From NCBI GenBank assembly GCA_900550865.1, contig URTM01000015.1, positions 1 to 64,000 of the forward strand: a DNA stretch of 64,000 nt. Reading direction: 5' to 3'. The position numbers and the translations under genes are program-made. Source of the stretch: an uncultured Dorea sp. (GTDB taxonomy: Bacteria; Bacillota; Clostridia; Lachnospirales; Lachnospiraceae). This document shows positions 16,693-26,034 of the stretch, piece by piece (the stretch's first letter is position 1; each line of letters begins with the position of its first letter). The notes under the pieces are model-generated. The model ran no database searches and was not told the DNA's origin. It saw only the letters and a program-made list of their open reading frames with translations.

Positions 16693-17895
16693 TTAAACAG
16701 CAAGCTTCTCCGCAATTGCTTTTATGAATCCCTCACTGTTCAGCACCGTAGGATTCTCCAGTGTTGTGATCAGTGCCAGGTCTTTTGTCATTTTGCCTTC
16801 TTCGATGGTGTCGATGGTTGCTTTTTCAAGTTTGTCTGCGAATGCCATCAGTTCTGCGTTTCCATCGAGTTCTCCGCGTTTTCTGAGTGCTCCTGTCCAT
16901 GCGAAGATGGTTGCAACAGAGTTTGTGGAGGTCTCTTCGCCGTTCAGGTGCTTGTAATAGTGACGCTGTACGGTTCCGTGTGCAGCTTCGTATTCGTAGT
17001 TGCCGTCTGGTGATACCAGTACAGAGGTCATCATAGCCAGAGAACCGAATGCTGAAGATACCATATCACTCATAACATCTCCGTCATAGTTCTTGCATGC
17101 CCAGATATAACCGCCTTCTGACTTCATGACACGTGCAACCGCATCATCGATCAGTGTGTAGAAATATGTAATGCCTGCTTCTTTGAATTTATCTGCATAC
17201 TCTTTGTCATAGATTTCCTGGAAAATATCTTTGAAGGTGTGGTCATATTTTTTTGAAATAGTATCTTTCGTTGCAAACCACAGATCCTGCTTTGTATCCA
17301 GTGCGTAATTGAAGCAGCTCTTTGCAAAGCTTTCAATAGATCCGCATAAGTTGTGCATACCCTGGGCAACACCCGGTCCTGCATAATTATGCACAAGCTC
17401 TCTTGTCTCGGTTCCGTCTTCTGCCGTATAAACCAGTTCTACTTTTCCAGGTCCCGGAATCTTCATCTCTGTATTTTTGTAGACATCACCATAAGCATGT
17501 CTTGCGATCGTAATCGGCTTTTTCCAGTTCTTTACGCATGGCTCGATGCCTTTTACTACGATTGGTGCACGGAATACGGTTCCATCCAGGATGGCACGGA
17601 TCGTTCCGTTCGGGCTCTTCCACATTTCTTTCAGATCATATTCTGTCATACGCGCTGCATTTGGTGTGATCGTTGCACATTTGACTGCAACCTTATATTT
17701 TTTTGTGGCATTTGCCGCATCAATGGTTACCTGATCGTCTGTCTCATTTCTGTGTTCCAGACCAAGATCATAATATTCCGTATTCAGGTCGATATATGGC
17801 TCCAGAAGATCGTCTTTGATCATCTTCCAGAGGATTCTTGTCATCTCGTCTCCGTCCATCTCTACGATTGGTGTAGTCATTTTAATTTTTGTCAT
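16693..17895 (-). CDS. icd: NADP-dependent isocitrate dehydrogenase, eukaryotic type
   Basis: A 400-residue enzyme converting isocitrate to 2-oxoglutarate with NADPH. KMTTPIVEMDGDEMTRI and the substrate-binding KSPNGTIRAILDGTVFR mark it as subfamily II, the homodimeric type shared with mitochondria; MSDMVSSAFGSLAMM and AAHGTVQRHYY follow. AAGGAG lies 8 nt before the ATG. It is the last gene of the citrate synthase-GntR-icd unit, giving the oxidative branch from oxaloacetate and acetyl-CoA to glutamate precursor. Aconitase, needed between them, is not in the window. Confidence 0.94.
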   Translation of the reverse strand: MTKIKMTTPIVEMDGDEMTRILWKMIKDDLLEPYIDLNTEYYDLGLEHRNETDDQVTIDAANATKKYKVAVKCATITPNAARMTEYDLKEMWKSPNGTIRAILDGTVFRAPIVVKGIEPCVKNWKKPITIARHAYGDVYKNTEMKIPGPGKVELVYTAEDGTETRELVHNYAGPGVAQGMHNLCGSIESFAKSCFNYALDTKQDLWFATKDTISKKYDHTFKDIFQEIYDKEYADKFKEAGITYFYTLIDDAVARVMKSEGGYIWACKNYDGDVMSDMVSSAFGSLAMMTSVLVSPDGNYEYEAAHGTVQRHYYKHLNGEETSTNSVATIFAWTGALRKRGELDGNAELMAFADKLEKATIDTIEEGKMTKDLALITTLENPTVLNSEGFIKAIAEKLAV

Positions 17896-17938
17896 GGTGC
17901 TGTCTCCTTTCTATCTGTCCATGTTGTCTGTCTATGTA

Positions 17939-18592
17939 TTATTCTTCCAGATGCAGGTTTTCCATTACATGCATGATATGTTCATTCGCAAGCTGTTCTG
18001 CTTTTGCTGCATCTTTTGCTTTGATCGCTTCCAGGATCTCCCGATGTTCTTCGATTGACTTTCCGGCCCGTTCCGGAGCTTCGATCGACATTGTTCTGGC
18101 AAGCTGTACATATTTATGAAAATCTGTCAGTACATGTTCCAGAATTCTGCTGTTAGAAGCTTCGTACAGGATCTTGTGGAACTTCCCATCCATCTCGGAC
18201 ATCTGTTCGATCTGACTGGCTCCTTTTTTGTGCAAATGAAATTCGGATAAAAGAATGATCTCTTCCAGTTCTTCTATCTGTGCATCGGTAATATATTTTG
18301 TGGCCCAGTTTGCACACAGCCCTTCCAGCTGTGACCGGATCTTATAAATATCATTTACATCTTTTCTTGTAATGGCAGTTACGTATGCTCCTTTATTCGG
18401 GATGATCGTAACCAGTCCTTCTAACTCCAATTGTCTGAGAGCTTCCCGTACCGGTGTTCTGCTTACCCCAAGTTCTTCACCGATCGTTACCTCTCGTAAT
18501 TCTTCATGATCTTTGTATACCCCATTCAAAATATCTTCCCGCAGACGCCGGAACACTCTTCCTCGTAAGGATCTGTCCTGATATTCTTCCAT
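17939..18592 (-). CDS. GntR-family regulator, FCD domain
   Basis: A regulator of about 217 residues. The N-terminal winged helix has LREDILNGVYKDHEEL and GVSRTPVREALRQLELEGLV, the GntR signature; the C-terminal helical FCD domain runs from about residue 90, with the metal-ligand pattern of D and three H residues (EMDGKFHKI; EHREIL; NEHIMHVM). The ATG at 18592 is preferred because AGAGGTG lies 7 nt upstream. It lies 14 bp after the citrate synthase stop and 43 bp before icd, so it is the middle gene of the operon and probably responds to a carboxylic acid such as citrate or a related acid (inference). Confidence 0.9.
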   Translation of the reverse strand: MEEYQDRSLRGRVFRRLREDILNGVYKDHEELREVTIGEELGVSRTPVREALRQLELEGLVTIIPNKGAYVTAITRKDVNDIYKIRSQLEGLCANWATKYITDAQIEELEEIILLSEFHLHKKGASQIEQMSEMDGKFHKILYEASNSRILEHVLTDFHKYVQLARTMSIEAPERAGKSIEEHREILEAIKAKDAAKAEQLANEHIMHVMENLHLEE

Positions 18593-18606
18593 TAAAAACA
18601 CCTCTG

Positions 18607-19998
18607 TTAAATCAAATCTATACCTAGTCTTTTGCAGTTATTATCAATGACTGCGATCAACTCATCATCCGTAAGAACGGTGACACGACCTTCTTCATAC
18701 TGTTCATCTACCCATTCTTTTACTGCATTTACCAGTTCGGAATTCTTATCTACTTTCTTATCATCCGGAAGTTTAAAATATGTATTGATCCAGTGTGCAA
18801 TACCTGCGAGTCCGGATGTATTGGAAATTGCTACCAGTGGCGGACGGTTCAGGAATTTACCGGTATCGAATACATTGTAAATTTCTTCGTTCTTCAGAAG
18901 ACCGTCTGCATGGATTCCGGCTCTGGTCACATTAAAGTTCTTGCCGACAAATGGTGTTCTGGAAGGAACTCGGTATCCGATTTCTTTTTCGTAATAATCC
19001 GCCAGTTCGGTGATGACTGTTGTATCCATACCGTCTAATGTTCCACGAAGCTGTGCATATTCGAATACCATTGCCTCCAGCGGTGTATTACCGGTACGCT
19101 CTCCGATTCCGAACAGGGAACAGTTTACGCTGCATGCTCCATATAACCATGCGGTTGAAGAGTTGCTTACTGCTTTGTAGAAATCGTTGTGTCCGTGAAA
19201 TTCGATCAATTCACTTGGAACACCGGCATGTACACGGAGACCATAGATGATTCCTGGAATGGATCTTGGAATCACTGCTCCCGGATAGTTTACTCCGTAT
19301 CCCATCGTATCACAGACACGGATCTTAACCGGAATCTTATATTCATCCATCAGTTTCATCAATTCGAGACAGAACGGAATTACAAATCCATAGATGTCGG
19401 AACGTGTGATGTCTTCCAGATGACATCTCGGGCTGATCCCCGTCTCCAGACATTCTCTGACGATGGACAGGTAATGTTCCATTGCCTCACGTCTTGTCAT
19501 CTTTAATTTATAGAAAATGTGATAGTCCGAACAGCTTACCAGGATACCGGTTTCTTTCATACCAATCTCTTTTACTAGTTCAAAATCTTTCTTGCTTGCA
19601 CGGATCCAGCTTGTTACTTCCGGGAATTTGTAATCCCTTTCCATACATTTATATACGGCATCTCTGTCCTTCTTGCTGTAAAGGAAGAATTCACACTGTC
19701 TAATCTTTCCTTTCGGACCACCCAGACGATGGAAATAATCATATAATGTCACGATCTGCTCGGTGCTGTATGGTGCACGGGACTGTTGCCCGTCACGGAA
19801 TGTCGTATCTGTGATCCAGATCTCATCCGGCATACAATGTGGAACAATTCGGTCATTGAATGCAATCTTCGGAATCTCGTCGTAGTGGAATAGATTACGG
19901 AACACATTCGGCGTCTGTACATCCACCAGCGGATACATGTGCTCTTCCAGTTGCAATAAATTTGTATGATCATCCAGGTATACTTTCCTGTTTTCCAT
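18607..19998 (-). CDS. Re-type citrate synthase (isopropylmalate synthase-like fold)
   Basis: A 463-residue DRE-TIM metallolyase. ITDTTFRDGQQSRAPYS is the metal and catalytic strand; FHGHNDFYKAVSNS carries the HxH ligand pair; GIGERTGNTPLEAMV is the family signature. Despite the similarity to 2-isopropylmalate synthases, there is no LeuA regulatory domain, and the Arg/His-rich N-terminal section and the pairing with icd match the Re-citrate synthase first shown in Clostridium kluyveri, which condenses acetyl-CoA and oxaloacetate in anaerobes lacking the usual GltA. Databases often name these proteins isopropylmalate or homocitrate synthase. Its promoter carries a 28-bp palindrome. Confidence 0.82.
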   Translation of the reverse strand: MENRKVYLDDHTNLLQLEEHMYPLVDVQTPNVFRNLFHYDEIPKIAFNDRIVPHCMPDEIWITDTTFRDGQQSRAPYSTEQIVTLYDYFHRLGGPKGKIRQCEFFLYSKKDRDAVYKCMERDYKFPEVTSWIRASKKDFELVKEIGMKETGILVSCSDYHIFYKLKMTRREAMEHYLSIVRECLETGISPRCHLEDITRSDIYGFVIPFCLELMKLMDEYKIPVKIRVCDTMGYGVNYPGAVIPRSIPGIIYGLRVHAGVPSELIEFHGHNDFYKAVSNSSTAWLYGACSVNCSLFGIGERTGNTPLEAMVFEYAQLRGTLDGMDTTVITELADYYEKEIGYRVPSRTPFVGKNFNVTRAGIHADGLLKNEEIYNVFDTGKFLNRPPLVAISNTSGLAGIAHWINTYFKLPDDKKVDKNSELVNAVKEWVDEQYEEGRVTVLTDDELIAVIDNNCKRLGIDLI

Positions 19999-20051
19999 TT
20001 TTCATCGCCTGCTTTCTAAAATAATTTGTTATAGTAAAGTACTAAATTCAA

Positions 20052-20079
20052 CATGTATAATTGTATACAATGATACATG
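20052..20079. promoter_or_regulatory. 28-bp palindrome on the citrate synthase promoter (candidate GntR operator)
   Basis: CATGTATAATTGTA and TACAATGATACATG are mirror arms with one mismatched pair, centred at 20065/20066. The core TTGTATACAA is the kind of site bound by FCD-type GntR proteins. It covers the whole -10 element and most of the spacer. Confidence 0.65.
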
Positions 20080-20088
20080 TGTTGTCAA
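20060..20088 (-). promoter_or_regulatory. Promoter of the citrate synthase-gntR-icd operon
   Basis: Minus-strand TTGACA (20083-20088) and TACAAT (20060-20065), 17-bp spacing. Confidence 0.75.
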
Positions 20089-20146
20089 GAGCTATTATGA
20101 ATATTTATTCAAAAAAATATTTATGTTGTAATTAAAGATTAATATA

Positions 20147-20196
20147 AAAAACAGGATCAGATATCATAACATAATGTTGGATTGATATCTGATCCT
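20147..20196 (-). terminator. Terminator after ilvA
   Basis: A perfect 14-bp stem: AGGATCAGATATCA (20153-20166) with TGATATCTGATCCT (20183-20196), then TGTTTTTT on the minus strand. Confidence 0.85.
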
Positions 20197-20218
20197 AGAT
20201 TCTTTCGATTATGTACAA

Positions 20219-21433
20219 TTAATAAAGCTTAGCGTTAACTTCTCTCGGGCTTAAGCCTTCGTCTTCTAAGGCTTTCATGATCTGGTGTTTGTGTTCCGTT
20301 CCGAATGCTTCCAGTGTGATTCGAAGTTCTACTGCTGCGTTACGGTTGGTACTTACGAACTGGTTGTGTTCCAGCTTGATTACATTACCGTTTGCTTTCG
20401 CAATTGTAGATGCAACACGTACCAGTTCTCCCGGTTTATCCGGAAGGAGTACGGATACAGAGAAGATTCGGTCTCTCTGAATTAATCCATGCTGCACGAT
20501 GGAAGACATGGTGATTACGTCCATGTTACCGCCGCTTAAGATAGATACGACTTTTTTGCCTTTCAGGTCAAGCTGTCTTAAAGCTGCGACTGTCAGAAGT
20601 CCGGAATTCTCTACGATCATCTTATGATTCTCTACTACATCAAGGAATGCTCCGATCAGATCGTCGTCTGCAACTGTAACAACTTCATCAATGTTCTTCT
20701 CTGCATATGGAAAGATCTTCTCTCCGACACGTTTTACAGCAGTACCGTCTGCAATCGTGTTGGCACTTGCAAGTGTTACCGGATGTCTTTCTTTGAATGC
20801 TTCTGTCATACTTGCAGCTGCGGCTGGTTCTACACCGATTACTTTTACATTTGGATTCAGCATTTTTGTAAGTGTAGATACACCAGTGATCAGTCCGCCT
20901 CCGCCGATTGGTGCAAGGATATAATCTACATCCGGAAGTTCGTCAAAGATCTCCATCGCGATACTTCCCTGTCCGGTTGCAACATCCAGATCATCGAACG
21001 GATGAACAAATGTATATCCCTCTTCTTCTGCCAGTTTCATTGCATATGCACAGGCATCATCATAGACGTCTCCATGTAATACGACTTCAGCTCCGTAACT
21101 CTTTGTGCGGTTTACTTTGATCAGCGGTGTAACCGTCGGCATAACAACTGTTGCTTTACAGCCGAATTTCTTTGCTGCATATGCCACGCCCTGTGCATGG
21201 TTACCGGCCGATGCTGTAACAAGACCTTTCTTTCTGTCTTCTTCGCTCATCGTGCTAATCTTGTAATATGCCCCACGTACTTTGTAAGCGCCTGTATACT
21301 GCATATTTTCAGGCTTCAGATAAATATCTGCACCTGTCTGGTTGCTTAAGTATTCGCTGTATACCAGCTTGGTTGGAAGGGTTACTTCTTTTACGATTTC
21401 ACTCGCCTGTTTGAATTTTTCTAATGTTAACAT
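20219..21433 (-). CDS. ilvA: Threonine ammonia-lyase
   Basis: A 404-residue PLP enzyme that deaminates threonine to 2-oxobutyrate, feeding isoleucine or propionate formation. The PLP lysine is in YTGAYKVRGAYYK; the phosphate-binding glycines are in APIGGGGLITGVS; VSILSGGNMD closes the fold. From about residue 325 an ACT domain (RIFSVSVLLPDKPGEL) is present, giving allosteric control. I start at the ATG at 21433, which has GAGGAA 7 nt upstream; an open frame continues to 21565 but overlaps the end region of ftsY without a better site. It is 70 bp downstream of ftsY with no terminator between. Biosynthetic versus catabolic role is not decided. Confidence 0.9.
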   Translation of the reverse strand: MLTLEKFKQASEIVKEVTLPTKLVYSEYLSNQTGADIYLKPENMQYTGAYKVRGAYYKISTMSEEDRKKGLVTASAGNHAQGVAYAAKKFGCKATVVMPTVTPLIKVNRTKSYGAEVVLHGDVYDDACAYAMKLAEEEGYTFVHPFDDLDVATGQGSIAMEIFDELPDVDYILAPIGGGGLITGVSTLTKMLNPNVKVIGVEPAAAASMTEAFKERHPVTLASANTIADGTAVKRVGEKIFPYAEKNIDEVVTVADDDLIGAFLDVVENHKMIVENSGLLTVAALRQLDLKGKKVVSILSGGNMDVITMSSIVQHGLIQRDRIFSVSVLLPDKPGELVRVASTIAKANGNVIKLEHNQFVSTNRNAAVELRITLEAFGTEHKHQIMKALEDEGLSPREVNAKLY

Positions 21434-21503
21434 CTCGTACTTCCTCTCTTCCTTTTTATTACTCATATCCGGATTCTGATCTCTGGAGCTTTCTTTTCCG
21501 AAA

Positions 21504-22457
21504 TTATTCTCCGGAACTCTCTTCTTCGGAATCTTCCTCCTCTTTTGGTCTTTCGAATAATGCATTCACGAAATCATCTGCATCAAATTTCTGCAGGTCA
21601 TCAATGGTCTCTCCAACACCAATATATTTTACTGGAACACCCAGTTCTGCATGAATTGCAACGGCGATTCCTCCCTTTGCCGTTCCATCCATCTTCGTCA
21701 GGACGATTCCTGTAATTTCAGCTACATCATTGAATTCTTTTGCCTGCTGCAGGGCATTCTGTCCGGTAGTTGCATCCAGAACGACCAATGTCTCTCTGTA
21801 TGCCTCCGGGAATTCCCGGTCAATGATCTTGTTCATCTTTCGGAGTTCTTCCATCAGATTCTTTTTATTGTGAAGACGTCCGGCTGTATCGATCATCAGC
21901 ACATCCGCATGTCTTGCTTTTGCTGCCGCAACCGCATCATAGACTACCGATGCAGGATCGGAGCCTTCCTGGCCTCCGATCAGTTCGGCCTGGGAACGGT
22001 TTGCCCATTCTTTTAACTGCTCTCCCGCTGCTGCACGGAAGGTATCTGCTGCTGCGATTACAACCTTTTTATTCTCTGCACGGAGTTTTCCGGCAAGTTT
22101 TCCGATCGTTGTCGTCTTTCCGACACCGTTGACACCAATCACCATCACTACAGAAGTACGGTTTTCGAATTCGTATGCAGTCTCTCCGATATCCATCTGT
22201 TCTTTGATGCTTTCAATCAGAAGTTCCCGGCATTCTACCGGTTCTTTGATGTGTCTTTCTTTTACTTTCGCTTTCAGGTCATCCAGGATATCGTATGTTG
22301 CCTGTACTCCCAGATCACCCATGATCAGAACTTCTTCCAGTTCCTCGTAAAAATCATCATCGATACGGGAGAATCCGTGAAAGATACTGTCCATTCCCGA
22401 TACGATATTGTCTCTGGTCTTGCCAAGTCCGGCAACCAGTTTTTCAAAAAATCCCAT
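21504..22457 (-). CDS. ftsY: Signal recognition particle receptor FtsY
   Basis: A 317-residue SRP GTPase that docks ribosome-SRP complexes at the membrane. Motifs: GVNGVGKTTTIGKLA (G1) near residue 113, DTFRAAAGEQLKEW, DTAGRLHNKKNLM (G3), TKMDGTAKGG (G4). The acidic A domain is short, as usual for Firmicutes. It follows smc by 9 bp, the conserved rnc-smc-ftsY order. Strong AGGAGG lies before the ATG. Confidence 0.96.
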   Translation of the reverse strand: MGFFEKLVAGLGKTRDNIVSGMDSIFHGFSRIDDDFYEELEEVLIMGDLGVQATYDILDDLKAKVKERHIKEPVECRELLIESIKEQMDIGETAYEFENRTSVVMVIGVNGVGKTTTIGKLAGKLRAENKKVVIAAADTFRAAAGEQLKEWANRSQAELIGGQEGSDPASVVYDAVAAAKARHADVLMIDTAGRLHNKKNLMEELRKMNKIIDREFPEAYRETLVVLDATTGQNALQQAKEFNDVAEITGIVLTKMDGTAKGGIAVAIHAELGVPVKYIGVGETIDDLQKFDADDFVNALFERPKEEEDSEEESSGE

Positions 22458-22466
22458 ATCTTCCTC

Positions 22467-25400
22467 CTACTTATCCAGTTCATTTTCAAGCAGGCTGACA
22501 GATACCAGTGTCGATACACCTTTTTCCTGCATGGTAATACCATACAGTCTGTCCGCTGCTGTCATTGTACCACGTCTGTGTGTGATTACAATGAACTGTG
22601 TATATTTTGTTAATTTATGCAGGTACTGTGCGAAACGGTCTACATTATTGTCATCCAGAGCCGCTTCGATCTCGTCTAACAGACAGAACGGTGACGGTTT
22701 CAGATTCTGGATCGCAAAAAGCAGTGCAATCGCTGTCAGCGCCTTCTCTCCACCGGAAAGCTGCATCATATTCTGCAGTTTCTTTCCAGGCGGCTGTGCA
22801 ATGATACGGATACCTGCTTCCAGGATATCTTCATCCTCCATCAGCTCCAGAGTTCCTTTTCCGCCTCCGAACATTTCTTTAAATACCTGATCGAATTCGG
22901 CTGCAATCCGTGCAAACTGTTCTTTGAACTGCTTCCGCATTGCGTTGTCCAGCTCTTCAATGATCTGCTCCAGCGTCTCAGCCGCTTCCACCAGATCGTC
23001 ATGCTGTCCTTTTAAGAATTCATAACGTTCGGATACGCTCTTATATTCTTCGATCGCATTGACATTGACATTTCCAAGTGCGCGGATCTCTCCTTTTAAT
23101 TCCTGAATCCGTCTCTTCATACCGGCAAGATCTGTAAGGTTCGGATTACGGAGTTCTTTCGCATGATTCAATGTCAGCTCATACTCTTCCCACATGTAGT
23201 TGATCTGTTTTTCAGAAGCTTCTTCATAACCTTCCTTCTGGCTTTCCAGACGGTAGACTTCCTTATCCAGATCCGTCATGTGTTTTGAAATTTCTTCACG
23301 TTTTTCAAAGAATGATTTATGGCGTTTGTTCAGTTCTTCACGCTCTTTTTTTGACGTCTCGATCTGTTTTTTGATCTCTTCGAAAAGTTCTCCGGAATTT
23401 TCAATCGTCTGTTTCAGTTCCTGGATCTTTTTCTCTTTCTCGGCAATTTCCTGCGAATTGCCGCCTTTACTCTTCGTCAATTCGTCCATCTCTGTCCGGA
23501 ACTTGTCCATTTCCTCACGGATACGGATGATGTTTTCTGTAACGAATGTGTATTTCTGTTCTAATCCGGCATATTCCAGATGAATCTGTTCAGACTGTCT
23601 GGTCTTGAAATTCTCCTGTGCATGGATTTCTTCCAGTTCTTTCTGCTCTTTTTCAATATCCACATTCAGATCATTTTCCAGACTTTCCGAAGTATCAAGT
23701 TCTACATTGATCGATTCCTGATTATCCATGATCCCTGTAATCTGGGCATCTAATTTGGCTGCTTCATCTCTCAGATTATCAAACTGTTGTTTGAAGCTTC
23801 TGATTTTGGCAGATGCCTGGTCTGCATTCATTTTAGCCGTATTCTGTACCACATATGCCTTCTGAAGTTCTGTTCCAATGACATCTGTTTTTTCATAATA
23901 GCCGGCACGTTCATCTTTTAATGCAGAGATCTGCGCTTCCATCTCATTCATTTCCTGCTTTAACTTCTGAACAGTCTTTTCAAATTCTTCAATCTCTCTA
24001 CGTCTGCTTAAAAGATTGCTGGAGTTCTTGAACGCTCCACCTGTCATGGATCCACCTGGATTGATCAGTTCCCCTTCCAGTGTAACAATACGGATGGACT
24101 GGTGATATTTCCTTGCAATCGTCGTTGCATGATCGATATGATCGACTACCAACGTACGTCCCAGAAGGAAATCTGCAAGTGTTGTATATTTCTTTTCCAC
24201 CTGTACCAGCTTGTTCGCAGTTCCGACAACTCCCGGTTCCTTCAGTGCTTCCGGACGGTTCAGGCCAGAATTTGCCCGGATCGTTGTTAACGGAAGAAAA
24301 GTCGCACGTCCGAATTTATTCTTCTTCAGATAATTGATCATACGTTTTGCCGTATCTTCATCTTCTGTTACAATGTTCTGGATACTTCCGCCGAGTGCCG
24401 TCTCGATTGCAATCTCATAATCTTTTTCTACCTTTACGATATCTGCGACTACACCAAGGAGACCTTTTTCCCGGTCTTTGTTATCCATAACCCTGCGGAT
24501 ACTGTTACCATATCCGTCATAACGCTCCGTAATATTCTTTAATGATTCCAGTCTGGACTGTTCCCTGTGGAATGCCGACTGGCCAACCTGCAGTTTCTGA
24601 GAATCTCTGGATATCTGTGCCTGCAGTTCCTTGATCTTGGATTCATATTCCTTATTCTCATCATTCAGGGAAATAATCTTATCGGAAATGACTTTTAATT
24701 CCATCTGAAATTTATTCAGGTTCTCATTTTCTTCGGCAATCTCACTGTCATTTGCAAGAATCTCCCGGCTGATCTGGGATTTCCGCACCTGAATCTGCTC
24801 CATCATGGTATCGAATTTCTGAATCTGCGCTTTGGTGGATGCCCTGTTATTCAGAATTTCCATGATATGATTTTTCTTTTCATCTACAGAACCTGTGATC
24901 TGTGCGATCTTCGCCTGCAGATCTGTTAATTCAGCCTTGATCTTGTCTTCTTCTGACTGCTTTTGTTCCATCTGTTTTACGATGGAATCTTTTTCTCCCT
25001 GCAGTTCTTTTAACTGCCCCTCACGGACATTCATTTCCGAATCAATGACATTTGCACGCTGATCGAAATGTTCGTCATTCATCCTTGCACTGTGGATCTG
25101 CTCCTTTAACAGTGCAATCTGGTTCTCCAACTGCTGTTTTAAGATTGTCGTCTCGTTCAGCTGACGGTTTGCCTTTTCAATCGAATCGTCGATCACTTCT
25201 ACTTGTTCTTCTATAGATTCATATTCCGTCTTCGTATCCGCATACTGTTTGGTTGCTTCTTCCAATTCTCCTTTGGTTACACGAAGCTTCCCTTCCAGTT
25301 CCCGAATCTGATCACGAATACGTTCCATTTCCAACAGGAACATGTTGATATCATACGTTTTTAATTCTTCTTTCCGCTTCAAGTACTCCCTTGCCTTTTC

Positions 25401-26027
25401 AGACTGGCGTTCCAACGGACCAACCTGCTTTTCTAACTCGGAAAGAATATCATTTACGCGGACCAGATTCTGACGTTCATCTTCTAACTTCTTGACGGAC
25501 ATGCTTTTTCTTCGTTTGAATTTCACGATTCCGGCTGCTTCGTCAAAAAGCTCACGTCTTTCATCCGGTTTACCACTTAAGATCTTATCTATCTGACCCT
25601 GTCCGATGATCGAATATCCCTCTTTCCCGATACCGGTATCATAGAAAAGTTCGTTGACATCTTTCAATCGGCAGGCCTTTCCATTAATCAGGTATTCACT
25701 TTCACCGGAACGGTATAATTTTCTCGCAACCGTAACTTCCTCATAGTCTACCGGAAGCTTATGATCGGAGTTGTCCAGAGTAATTGCCACCGAAGCATAA
25801 CTTAACGGCTTACGGTTCTCTGTACCGGAGAAGATAACATCCTGCATGTTTCCGCCTCGAAGCTGTTTGACACGCTGTTCTCCAAGCACCCATCTGACCG
25901 CATCCGCAACGTTACTTTTTCCACTTCCGTTCGGCCCTACAATACCGGTGATACCATTATGGAATTCGAATTTGATCTTATTGGCAAATGATTTAAATCC
26001 CTGCACTTCTATGCTTTTTAAATACAT
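22467..26027 (-). CDS. smc: Chromosome segregation protein SMC
   Basis: A 1,186-residue condensin ATPase. The N-terminal head has Walker A GPNGSGKSN at residues 31-39; long coiled coils (about 165-500 and 680-1010) flank a hinge around 510-660 (GLLGVVADIVKVEKDYE to GGSMTGGAFK); the C-terminal head has LSGGEKALTAIALLFA and Walker B FCLLDEIEAALDD. Length and order match bacterial SMC. With ScpA/ScpB (not in the window) it compacts and segregates the chromosome. It lies 7 bp after rnc. Confidence 0.97.
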   Translation of the reverse strand: MYLKSIEVQGFKSFANKIKFEFHNGITGIVGPNGSGKSNVADAVRWVLGEQRVKQLRGGNMQDVIFSGTENRKPLSYASVAITLDNSDHKLPVDYEEVTVARKLYRSGESEYLINGKACRLKDVNELFYDTGIGKEGYSIIGQGQIDKILSGKPDERRELFDEAAGIVKFKRRKSMSVKKLEDERQNLVRVNDILSELEKQVGPLERQSEKAREYLKRKEELKTYDINMFLLEMERIRDQIRELEGKLRVTKGELEEATKQYADTKTEYESIEEQVEVIDDSIEKANRQLNETTILKQQLENQIALLKEQIHSARMNDEHFDQRANVIDSEMNVREGQLKELQGEKDSIVKQMEQKQSEEDKIKAELTDLQAKIAQITGSVDEKKNHIMEILNNRASTKAQIQKFDTMMEQIQVRKSQISREILANDSEIAEENENLNKFQMELKVISDKIISLNDENKEYESKIKELQAQISRDSQKLQVGQSAFHREQSRLESLKNITERYDGYGNSIRRVMDNKDREKGLLGVVADIVKVEKDYEIAIETALGGSIQNIVTEDEDTAKRMINYLKKNKFGRATFLPLTTIRANSGLNRPEALKEPGVVGTANKLVQVEKKYTTLADFLLGRTLVVDHIDHATTIARKYHQSIRIVTLEGELINPGGSMTGGAFKNSSNLLSRRREIEEFEKTVQKLKQEMNEMEAQISALKDERAGYYEKTDVIGTELQKAYVVQNTAKMNADQASAKIRSFKQQFDNLRDEAAKLDAQITGIMDNQESINVELDTSESLENDLNVDIEKEQKELEEIHAQENFKTRQSEQIHLEYAGLEQKYTFVTENIIRIREEMDKFRTEMDELTKSKGGNSQEIAEKEKKIQELKQTIENSGELFEEIKKQIETSKKEREELNKRHKSFFEKREEISKHMTDLDKEVYRLESQKEGYEEASEKQINYMWEEYELTLNHAKELRNPNLTDLAGMKRRIQELKGEIRALGNVNVNAIEEYKSVSERYEFLKGQHDDLVEAAETLEQIIEELDNAMRKQFKEQFARIAAEFDQVFKEMFGGGKGTLELMEDEDILEAGIRIIAQPPGKKLQNMMQLSGGEKALTAIALLFAIQNLKPSPFCLLDEIEAALDDNNVDRFAQYLHKLTKYTQFIVITHRRGTMTAADRLYGITMQEKGVSTLVSVSLLENELDK

Positions 26028-26034
26028 TTTACAC

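Noticed and set aside
21434..21565. N-terminal extension of threonine ammonia-lyase
   Set aside because: It is rich in Lys/Arg, unlike the family, overlaps the ftsY end and lacks a ribosome site.
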